A DNA stretch of 64,000 nt from Psococerastis gibbosa (taxonomy: Eukaryota; Arthropoda; Insecta; Psocodea; Psocidae), in the NCBI GenBank assembly GCA_963971405.1, contig OZ020489.1, positions 4,278,001 through 4,342,000 of the forward strand. The letters run 5' to 3'. The notes below the pieces were generated by a model. That model did not search any database. It worked only from the letters and a program-made list of their open reading frames with translations, and was not told the DNA's origin. Within the stretch, counting starts at the first letter, position 1. The number at the start of each line of letters is the position of its first letter. Below are positions 10,091 to 18,618 of this stretch, piece by piece. The translations under genes were made by a program, and so were the position numbers.

Positions 10091-10197
10091 TCGTTACAAA
10101 AGGCATCACCTTGGGTTGAGGAGCTTAGTTGAAGCCAAACCTTCATTCAAGACTCAAGTAATACCACTTTATACGTAAAATTGTATAATCTTACAAC
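10091..10197 (+). promoter_or_regulatory. upstream cassette copy 1 (before the OB-like gene)
   Basis: About 107 bp ending at the ATG. It shares, in order, 'tacaaaaggcatc', 'ccttgggttgaggagcttag', 'aaccttcattc', 'gtaataccactt' and a 'gtataatcttacaac' start-proximal part with the segment in front of PolB (11281-11382). Identity over the first 60 bp is about 90% by eye. It is probably a shared promoter/5'UTR that lets both genes be expressed together. Confidence 0.6.
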
Positions 10198-10503
10198 ATG
10201 ACATCTCTATTCAATAAAGTTAATGCTATCAACCAAGTAGCCGGGCCTACCATACCAATGCGAAAGCTAGTGATTGGAGTTAAATACCTAATATTGAAAA
10301 TAGTGCAAATCGAAAAAACAGAATATGGACCAGCTGTAAAAGTCATACTGCGAGGATTGGAAAAAGAAGTCGTGGAATGTTTTGTGCCTCAACAATATCT
10401 GCCAGCCTTTCAACAAAGTGAAGTTACTCCAGGAGCTGAGATGTATCTTATCGTTTCAAGCCATCGGGGAAAAAATAGTGTCAACCTACAGATCATAGAA
10501 TGA
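10198..10503 (+). CDS. putative OB-fold ssDNA-binding-like protein (101 aa), left arm
   Basis: A small protein of 101 aa. The core pattern LVIGVKYLI (24-32) ... TEYGPAVKVIL (41-51) ... CFVPQQYLPAF (around 62-72) resembles a family of small arthropod-element proteins with 'L-x-G-x-x-Y ... T-x-Y-G-x-x-V ... L-P-x-x-Y', which I read as an OB-like beta-barrel. There is no signal peptide, membrane segment or zinc site. It would coat single-stranded DNA or act as a replication accessory; this is inferred from fold pattern and from standing next to a DNA polymerase, not shown. The start is set by the first ATG, directly after the upstream cassette shared with PolB. An identical copy lies at 23437-23742 on the minus strand. 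It could alternatively be a transcription or terminal-protein factor of the element. Confidence 0.65.
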   Translation: MTSLFNKVNAINQVAGPTIPMRKLVIGVKYLILKIVQIEKTEYGPAVKVILRGLEKEVVECFVPQQYLPAFQQSEVTPGAEMYLIVSSHRGKNSVNLQIIE

Positions 10504-10775
10504 ATATTTCATGATGTATTATTATTGTAAACTACAGAAATAATGTAAATATATGAATAATTTCTATATATATTTTTGTTCTTGTTTTATTAATTGCATA
10601 ATTAGTTTTAAGCTTATAGTTAGATGATGATGAGTATTAAAAACTAATGGTTGAAAGAAACAAGCTATTGCTTCAGTCATAATCGAGTACTTGAACGGTG
10701 AAGGGTTATCTTAATCATAGACTATGAAATGATGTAAATCAAATAATTAAACGAGTACATTAGCTAATTAATTTT
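10504..10775. other. AT-rich 3' region of the OB-like gene
   Basis: No coding sequence. AT-rich, with several TAATAA/TAAA-like stretches that could provide polyadenylation, but no clear single signal can be chosen. Confidence 0.35.
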
Positions 10776-11166
10776 AATAAATCTATCCGAAGCATATGTT
10801 TATGGGAAGTATTGATTTGGTAAACAAATAACAGAGTGCAGGTTCAAACCTGTTGTGAATCACCAGGTGCATATAACTCTGTACAGTCGTCTAATGGTTC
10901 AAACAAACAAGCCATTAATAAATCTACCCCTCGCTGACAGTCCATTGTAAGCTAAAGTGATTTTTGTTTTCGTAAATCTATCCAACACTTAGGTTGAAGG
11001 GAAGTATTGATTTGGCAAACAAATAACAGAGTGCAGGTTCAAACCTGTTGTGAATCACCAGGTGCATATAACTCTGTACAGCCGTCTAATGGTTCAAACA
11101 AACAAGCCATTAATAAATCTACCCCTCGCTGACAGTCCATTGTAAGCTAAAGTGATTTTTGTTTTT
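10776..11166. repeat. 195-bp direct repeat, two units
   Basis: Two tandem copies with an exact 195-nt shift (for example 'ggttcaaacc' at 10841 and 11036). Each contains a pol III box-B-like GGTTCAAACC inside the palindrome caggttcaaacctg, the small palindrome caccaggtg, and an outer stem acagagt ... actctgt. The unit could fold as a three-armed hairpin. It sits between the two genes and is mirrored at 22774-23164. Confidence 0.75.
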
Positions 11167-11280
11167 GCATTAGTTGCAATCGATCGTTAGAAAATGAATG
11201 GTGTCTTAACAACATATTATCCGCTTCGTGATGGACAATCTATCCCTGTACCCTTACCATCTATCCTTCGTGGGTGGTCG

Positions 11281-11382
11281 TCGCTACAAAAGGCATCGCC
11301 TTGGGTTGAGGAGCTTAGTTGAAACCGAACCTTCATTCGCGTAATACCACTTCAGTGTAGTGAATTTGTGTAATCGTACAGC
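11281..11382 (+). promoter_or_regulatory. upstream cassette copy 2 (before PolB)
   Basis: The same module as 10091-10197, including 'ccttgggttgaggagcttag' and 'gtaataccactt', ending at the PolB ATG. A gggtggtc motif (11272) immediately precedes it, as gggtggtc at 10024 precedes copy 1 at a larger distance. Duplication of the whole regulatory block is the simplest origin. Confidence 0.6.
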
Positions 11383-14300
11383 ATGGAATCGAAGAAAAGG
11401 AAACTGAACGCGAGGGAATATGTGTGTAGAATATGTGCTGTGAGTTTCACACTAAATTGCAATTTAAAAAGACATGTCATAAACAAACATGGAGTTAGTA
11501 TTATACCATGCAAAAAATGTAAAGCCACATTCACATGCAGAGAGGACCTATCTCATCATATATTGCAGCGGCATACATCAGCAAATCACGGGATGGAAAT
11601 TGTACAAACTCGCCCAAAACTGACATCTGCTGGGAATGGAGAGGACTGCAAGGCATGCGGGGGCAAAATCAACAACTCCAGTCCACTTACAGTTCTGTGT
11701 AAAGAATGTTCATCTATCTTTTCGTGTAAGTATGAGAATCCTGTATCTGTTAAAACCCTTGAGTGTAAATATATTTGTGAATTCTGTTCGGTCCCTTTTG
11801 CTCGGAAGTATAGTTTGAAAGTCCACATATTAAGCATACATATTATTAATTGTTTGAATTGCAAGAAATTGTTTATGAGGGAAGATTTTACTAATCATAA
11901 GAATAATTGCACAATTATGAGCGGGGGAGCACTATCCAACGAGGAGAACTTTTTATGCAAAACATCTATAGCTCTAGATGGTGTAGTAAAACAATACAAT
12001 TATAAAAACATAACCATACATGATCCCGTTGTATATTTAAATAATATGGAAGGTGAGGTTGATTCTATTACAACTGAAAACATTAAACTTTTTAATGCAA
12101 TTAAATGGTATGTAGCCTTACACATTAAATTTGAACGCGGACCCGACAATAATAAAAACTATACTGAAGCATGGTTTCATGCTAAAAACGAACAACTTTT
12201 CCTCACTGATGACTCCACAATAAAATATCAACAAATGATTGAACAAATTTTAGTAAAAATAGATAAATTTCAAGCAATGGGAAGCGGGTGGGTGTTGAAA
12301 TCTTTAAAACATTTTGTTATTTTTATTGCTGAATATAATCCATGCAGTGGTAGTAGTTACATCCCTTTACCCAAAAAAATCTATAACACTAAAGCAGTAA
12401 TCAATATTAAAAATGACGATCTCAAATGTTTTATATGGTCAATTTTAGCATACTTACATCCAGTAAGTCGGGATGCTCAGCGGGTTTATAATTATAAAAA
12501 GTATGAAAAAGAGTTAGATATGAAAGGTATAACTTACCCAGTATCTTTGCAAGTCATTTCAAAATTTGAAAAAAATAATAATATTGGAGTAAATGTGTTT
12601 GGTTATGATCACAGACTGTACCCATTATATTTATCACAAAGTCACCATTATAATAAGCAGGTGGATCTGCTTTACATAACGGAAGACGAAAATTCACATT
12701 ATTGTCTTATTAAAAATTTCAACAAACTTAATTTCTCAATCACTAAACATAAGGAACAAAAGTTTTATTGTCGTTGGTGCATACACGCCTTTAGTAGTGC
12801 TGAACGCTTACATGAACATAAGCCACTCTGCTCAAGACATGATCCTCAAAAAACCACATTTCCAATTCAGGAGAAAAGCACTATGAAATTTGATAAGGCA
12901 CAATATATGATCCCTGTAGCATATAGAATATATGCCGATTTCGAGAGCATTCTCAGTCCCGTTGAAGGGACTATTTGTAACACTGAAAAATTATCTGCAC
13001 ATATACCATCAGGGTTTTGTTATGTTGTTGTAGATATCAATGGGAATAAGTTTAAAGAACCGGTAGTTTACAGGGGAGCTAATGCTGTTGATGTGTTTTT
13101 GAAATCGTTATTAAATGTTAAGGATGAAATTTTAAACATTTATAAAAATATTAAAGCAGTAATTATGACTGACGAGGATAGAGAAAATTTTAAAAACTCT
13201 GTCATTTGTAATGTTTGTCAAAAACCACTAGGAAATGATCGTGTAATAGACCACTGTCATATAACGGGGAAATATAGACAAGCATTACATAATGTTTGTA
13301 ATATGAGCAATTTTCGAACTCCAAAACATATCCCCGTTTTTATGCATAACTTAAAACGTTATGATGGTCATCTTATCATGGAAGGGGTTGGGAAACTAAA
13401 AAATATGAAAATTACTTGTATAGCTAAAACTATGGAGGAATATATAGCCTTTAGTATTGGAGAGTTACGCTTTTTAGACACTTATCAATTTATGGCCTCC
13501 TCTTTAGATTCATTAGTCAAAAATCTTGTTGATGCGGATAAAAATAAATTTAAAATTATGAAAACATGTTTTGTGGGTGAAAAATTAGACTTGATGTTGA
13601 GGAAGGGTGTCTTCCCCTATGAATATATAACGCACGAATCAAAATTTAATGAGGAACACTTACCTCCAATTGATGCATTTTTTAGTCAATTAACTCAAGA
13701 GGGGATTTCACAAGAAAAATATGAACATGCTCAAAAGGTGTGGAATGCTTTTAGTATAAAGAATTTAGGAGAATACCAAGACTTGTATGTATTAACAGAC
13801 ACCCTTCTCCTTTGCGATGTTTTTGAAGCCTTTAGAGCCTTATGTTTTGAAAACGATAACCTCGAAATTTGTCACATGTACACAGCACCAGGGCTAGCTC
13901 TTCAGAGCTGTCTGAAAATGACAGGAGTAGAACTTGAGCTATTGAGCGAACCTGATATGTATTTGTTTTGTGAGGCTGGGATTCGCGGGGGTATAAGTAT
14001 GATTTCAAAAAGATTTGCGGAAAGCAACAATAAATACTTAAAAAAATTTGACTCAAATAAGCCATCCAAATTTATAGTATATTGGGATTGCACTAACTTA
14101 TACGGACATGCGATGCGTCAATTTTTACCTATTAGTGGGTTTCGCTGGATGGAGGAGGAAGAAATCAAAAACTTTAATGTAATGCTCGCACCTGATGAGG
14201 GCGATGATGGGTTCATATTACAGGTGGACATGGAATATCCACAAAAATTACATGATTTACATAATGAATACCCACTAGCAGCTGAACATTGTGTTGTAAC

Positions 14301-15363
14301 ATCAGACATGATTTCCCCCTATTGTAAGGAATTTCTCGCTGAAAATGATATATCTTTAACATCCAACTTCTCAAAGCTTATTCCCAACTTAAACGATAAA
14401 CACAACTATATAATACATTATCGAAATTTGAAGCAATGTTTAGAATTGGGATTAAAATTAAAATGTATACATAAAATTTTAGCTTTTAAGCAAAGCGCTT
14501 GGATGCGACCCTTTATCGATTTTAACACAGAAAAACGGAAATTAGCTTGTAATGATTTCGAGAAGGATTTTTATAAATTGAAAATTAATAGTATGTATGG
14601 GAAGACAATGGAGAATGTTAGAAATCACGCAAAATTAGAGTTAGTTAACACTGCCAAACGAGCTCGTAAACTTATCTCATCCCCTGCATTTAAAGATTTT
14701 AAGATTTTTTCAAACGATTTAATAGCAGTCCGGTCAAAAAAAACTAATATTTTGCTAAACAAGCCAATATTTATTGGCCTAACCGTTCTCGAACTATCCA
14801 AGGTAGTTATGTATGAATTTCATTATAACTTTGTAAAACAAATGTATGGTGATAAAGCTGCACTGATTTTAACAGATACAGATTCGCTCGTTTATGAGGT
14901 TGAGAGTGATGATTTGTACACTGATTTAAAACCATATCCCCATTTATTTGATAACTCAGTATATCCTCCGAACCATCTCTTATACAATATTGAAAATAAA
15001 AAGAAAGTGGGAACGTTCAAAGATGAAAATGCTCAATCTCACATTTTACAATGTGTTGCTTTACGCCCAAAATTGTATTCCCTTTTAGAGGAGGGAAAGG
15101 AGAAGAAAGTGGGCAAAGGTATAGTTCGTTCAACCCTTAAACATCATATTAACCATCAAGACTATTACAATACCTTATTTAAGCCTTGCATAGCAAAAGA
15201 CTCACGTAAACCAATGTTCCGTATTCAAAGTAGAGATCATAAGCTTTTTACAATTAAACAGCAAAAAGTCACTCTTAGTCCTTATGATGATAAACGGTAT
15301 GTGTGTCGTAATGGAATTGATAGTTTAGCTCATGGTCATTATCGCATTATAGATATGTCTTAG
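11383..15363 (+). CDS. zinc-finger / endonuclease VII / family B DNA polymerase (1326 aa), left arm
   Basis: A replicative polymerase of the protein-primed type seen in Polinton-like elements. Zinc sites: C2H2 at C15/C18/H31/H36 and C43/C46/H59/H64; CxxC pairs C89/C92 and C106/C109; C2H2 at C132-H153; C2HC at C157-C176; another finger from C463. A segment with C349 (DDLKCFIWS) and H439 (SHYCLI) resembles a papain/OTU-like Cys-His pair, tentatively. Proofreading exonuclease: YADFE (D519, E521), HNLKRYDGHL (N656, D661), Y-DLYVLTD (Y798, D806 region). An HNH endonuclease VII-like insert, CNVC (609-612) ... DHCH (623-626) ... C639, sits inside the exonuclease region. Polymerase motifs: A DCTNLYG (D902), B KINSMYG (1067-1073), C TDTDS (D1165, D1167), then KKKVGTFKDE and ALRPKLYS. 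All catalytic residues are present with no stop or frameshift, so it is likely active. The start is the first ATG after the shared upstream cassette. Identical to the copy at 18577-22557. Confidence 0.93.
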   Translation: MESKKRKLNAREYVCRICAVSFTLNCNLKRHVINKHGVSIIPCKKCKATFTCREDLSHHILQRHTSANHGMEIVQTRPKLTSAGNGEDCKACGGKINNSSPLTVLCKECSSIFSCKYENPVSVKTLECKYICEFCSVPFARKYSLKVHILSIHIINCLNCKKLFMREDFTNHKNNCTIMSGGALSNEENFLCKTSIALDGVVKQYNYKNITIHDPVVYLNNMEGEVDSITTENIKLFNAIKWYVALHIKFERGPDNNKNYTEAWFHAKNEQLFLTDDSTIKYQQMIEQILVKIDKFQAMGSGWVLKSLKHFVIFIAEYNPCSGSSYIPLPKKIYNTKAVINIKNDDLKCFIWSILAYLHPVSRDAQRVYNYKKYEKELDMKGITYPVSLQVISKFEKNNNIGVNVFGYDHRLYPLYLSQSHHYNKQVDLLYITEDENSHYCLIKNFNKLNFSITKHKEQKFYCRWCIHAFSSAERLHEHKPLCSRHDPQKTTFPIQEKSTMKFDKAQYMIPVAYRIYADFESILSPVEGTICNTEKLSAHIPSGFCYVVVDINGNKFKEPVVYRGANAVDVFLKSLLNVKDEILNIYKNIKAVIMTDEDRENFKNSVICNVCQKPLGNDRVIDHCHITGKYRQALHNVCNMSNFRTPKHIPVFMHNLKRYDGHLIMEGVGKLKNMKITCIAKTMEEYIAFSIGELRFLDTYQFMASSLDSLVKNLVDADKNKFKIMKTCFVGEKLDLMLRKGVFPYEYITHESKFNEEHLPPIDAFFSQLTQEGISQEKYEHAQKVWNAFSIKNLGEYQDLYVLTDTLLLCDVFEAFRALCFENDNLEICHMYTAPGLALQSCLKMTGVELELLSEPDMYLFCEAGIRGGISMISKRFAESNNKYLKKFDSNKPSKFIVYWDCTNLYGHAMRQFLPISGFRWMEEEEIKNFNVMLAPDEGDDGFILQVDMEYPQKLHDLHNEYPLAAEHCVVTSDMISPYCKEFLAENDISLTSNFSKLIPNLNDKHNYIIHYRNLKQCLELGLKLKCIHKILAFKQSAWMRPFIDFNTEKRKLACNDFEKDFYKLKINSMYGKTMENVRNHAKLELVNTAKRARKLISSPAFKDFKIFSNDLIAVRSKKTNILLNKPIFIGLTVLELSKVVMYEFHYNFVKQMYGDKAALILTDTDSLVYEVESDDLYTDLKPYPHLFDNSVYPPNHLLYNIENKKKVGTFKDENAQSHILQCVALRPKLYSLLEEGKEKKVGKGIVRSTLKHHINHQDYYNTLFKPCIAKDSRKPMFRIQSRDHKLFTIKQQKVTLSPYDDKRYVCRNGIDSLAHGHYRIIDMS

Positions 15364-15600
15364 GTTTAAAAGTTTGTTTTAAGTGATTGTATGTAAAGAC
15401 ATTGATTTCTTTTAAAATATGTGTATTATAAAATTTGTATATCATAAAATGGTTTACATTCGTTTAGCTCATGGTCATTATTGTATTATAGATAAGTCTT
15501 AGGCTTAAAAGCTTGTTTTAAGTGATTGTATGAAAAGACATTGATTTCTTTTAAAATATGTGTATTATAAAATTTATATATCATAAAATGGTTTACATTC
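15322..15600 (+). repeat. 139-bp tandem duplication over the PolB C-terminus and 3'UTR
   Basis: The last codons (LAHGHYRIIDMS, stop) and the following 3'UTR are repeated 139 nt downstream, where the copy would read LAHGHYCIIDKS, stop, but is not joined to an ORF. The duplicate sits entirely in the 3'UTR. The repeated 'ttaaaatatgtgtattataa' may carry the processing signal. Mirrored at 18340-18618. Confidence 0.75.
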
Positions 15601-15950
15601 ATTTACAATAGTTGATGTACAATACCAGTTAAAGGTACATATTCATATAAGCAGTCGCTGATGAGTAGACAGTCCCTTTATTTGCCATGCAGACAACCCT
15701 TTATATATTGGAGTGCATAAGGTCGGTGGCCATTTCAGTCCCCCTCGCATTAAGATTATGACACATCGCTATTAATTCAGGTACGCCGATATAATAAGTG
15801 CACTCAGCATCTTAAAAGAAATGTATTAATCCCACAATAGGTGTTCAATATACCCACCAGCCGTGTTTATAAAAATGAATTTTCAATAATCCCAACTAAG
15901 TCTCAGTTTCTCACAATAGGTGTGCAATATACCAGGCAGTCGTGTTTTCT
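15601..15950. other. non-coding inner segment of the left arm
   Basis: No ORF. A phrase of about 45 bp, 'cacaataggtg(t)tcaatata...cca', occurs twice (around 15834 and 15913) and a shortened form is reused within the central array near 16357. Confidence 0.45.
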
Positions 15951-17989
15951 ATGTTAGATTTAGTTACATTGGGCTAGGACAGGTTAAGTTATAATATTAG
16001 GCTAGGTTAAATTTTTATATCAAGTTAGGATAGGTTACATTGGATTAGGATAGGCCAGATTAGGTTACATTGGGTTAGGTTAGCTGTTTACCTAGATTAA
16101 ATTCATCATTTTTTTTTTAACAAAAATATTTTTATATCAAATAAATATGATGTTAAGTTAGGTTACATTGAATTAGGATAGGTTAGATTAGGTTACATTG
16201 GATTAGGATAGGCCAGATTACGTTACATTGGGTTAGGTTAGCTGTTTACCTAGATTAAATTCATCATTTTTTTAACAAAAATATTTTTATATCAAATAAA
16301 TATGATGTTAAGTTAGGTTACATTGAATTAGGATAGGTTAGATTAGGTTACATTGGGTGCAATATACCAGGCAGTTGTGTTTTCTATGTTAGATTTAGTT
16401 ACATTGGGCTAGGACAGGTTAAGTTTTAATATTAGTCTAGGTTAAATTTTTATATCAAGTTAGGGTAGGTTACATTGGATTAGGATAGGCCAGATTAGGT
16501 TACATTGGGTTAGGTTAGCTGTTTACCTAGATTAAATTCATCATTTCTTTTTTTAAAAAAAATATTTTTTATATCAAATAAATATAATGTTAAGTTAGGT
16601 TACATTGAATTAGGATAGGTTAGATTAGGTTACATTGGATTAGGATAGGCCAGATTAGGTTACATTGGGTTAGGTTAGCTGTTTACCTAGATTAAATTCA
16701 TCATTTTTTTAACAAAAATATTTTTATATCAAATAAATATGATGTTAAGTTAGGTTACATTGAATTAGGATAGGTTAGATTAGGTTACATTGGATTAGGA
16801 TAGGCCAGATTAGGTTACATTGGGTTAGGTTAGCTGTTTACCTAGATTACATTCATCATTTTTTTAACAAAAATATTTTTATATCAAATAAATATGACGT
16901 TAAGTTAGGTTACATTGAATTAGGATAGGTTACATTAGGTTACATTGGGTTAGGATAGGTTAAGTTAGCCGCTAACTTAACCTATCCTAACCCAATGTAA
17001 CCTAATGTAACCTATCCTAATTCAATGTAACCTAACTTAACGTCATATTTATTTGATATAAAAATATTTTTGTTAAAAAAATGATGAATGTAATCTAGGT
17101 AAACAGCTAACCTAACCCAATGTAACCTAATCTGGCCTATCCTAATCCAATGTAACCTAATCTAACCTATCCTAATTCAATGTAACCTAACTTAACATCA
17201 TATTTATTTGATATAAAAATATTTTTGTTAAAAAAATGATGAATTTAATCTAGGTAAACAGCTAACCTAACCCAATGTAACCTAATCTGGCCTATCCTAA
17301 TCCAATGTAACCTAATCTAACCTATCCTAATTCAATGTAACCTAACTTAACATTATATTTATTTGATATAAAAAATATTTTTTTTAAAAAAAGAAATGAT
17401 GAATTTAATCTAGGTAAACAGCTAACCTAACCCAATGTAACCTAATCTGGCCTATCCTAATCCAATGTAACCTACCCTAACTTGATATAAAAATTTAACC
17501 TAGACTAATATTAAAACTTAACCTGTCCTAGCCCAATGTAACTAAATCTAACATAGAAAACACAACTGCCTGGTATATTGCACCCAATGTAACCTAATCT
17601 AACCTATCCTAATTCAATGTAACCTAACTTAACATCATATTTATTTGATATAAAAATATTTTTGTTAAAAAAATGATGAATTTAATCTAGGTAAACAGCT
17701 AACCTAACCCAATGTAACGTAATCTGGCCTATCCTAATCCAATGTAACCTAATCTAACCTATCCTAATTCAATGTAACCTAACTTAACATCATATTTATT
17801 TGATATAAAAATATTTTTGTTAAAAAAAAAATGATGAATTTAATCTAGGTAAACAGCTAACCTAACCCAATGTAACCTAATCTGGCCTATCCTAATCCAA
17901 TGTAACCTATCCTAACTTGATATAAAAATTTAACCTAGCCTAATATTATAACTTAACCTGTCCTAGCCCAATGTAACTAAATCTAACAT
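15951..17989. repeat. central TTAGG-like repeat array with palindrome centre
   Basis: Degenerate units of about 150-160 bp rich in ttaggtta, ttaggata and 'aggttacattgg', each with an AT-rich spacer (tcatttttttaacaaaaata) and 'gctgtttacctagatta'. About five to six units lie on each side. The mirror point is 'gttagc-c-gctaac' at 16964-16976, with a single unpaired base (16970). The TTAGG core equals the arthropod telomeric repeat, but the array is not a regular (TTAGG)n. Confidence 0.8.
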
Positions 17990-18339
17990 AGAAAACACGA
18001 CTGCCTGGTATATTGCACACCTATTGTGAGAAACTGAGACTTAGTTGGGATTATTGAAAATTCATTTTTATAAACACGGCTGGTGGGTATATTGAACACC
18101 TATTGTGGGATTAATACATTTCTTTTAAGATGCTGAGTGCACTTATTATATCGGCGTACCTGAATTAATAGCGATGTGTCATAATCTTAATGCGAGGGGG
18201 ACTGAAATGGCCACCGACCTTATGCACTCCAATATATAAAGGGTTGTCTGCATGGCAAATAAAGGGACTGTCTACTCATCAGCGACTGCTTATATGAATA
18301 TGTACCTTTAACTGGTATTGTACATCAACTATTGTAAAT

Positions 18340-18618
18340 GAATGTAAACCATTTTATGATATATAAATTTTATAATACACATATTTTAAAAGAAATCAAT
18401 GTCTTTTCATACAATCACTTAAAACAAGCTTTTAAGCCTAAGACTTATCTATAATACAATAATGACCATGAGCTAAACGAATGTAAACCATTTTATGATA
18501 TACAAATTTTATAATACACATATTTTAAAAGAAATCAATGTCTTTACATACAATCACTTAAAACAAACTTTTAAACCTAAGACATATCTATAATGCGATA
18601 ATGACCATGAGCTAAACT
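18340..18618 (-). repeat. 139-bp tandem duplication, right arm
   Basis: Mirror image of 15322-15600: the PolB C-terminal codons and 3'UTR in two copies. Confidence 0.75.

Noticed and set aside
11383-11910. Host C2H2 zinc-finger transcription factor
   Set aside because: The fingers are in frame with an exonuclease/HNH/polymerase protein and are part of it.
13832-14309. Short minus-strand open frames inside PolB (and their mirror at 19631-20108)
   Set aside because: They overlap the intact PolB in antisense, have no motif and no independent support.
15951-17989. Genuine telomere or interstitial telomeric array
   Set aside because: TTAGG occurs often but in irregular units of about 150-160 bp with AT-rich spacers, not as (TTAGG)n.
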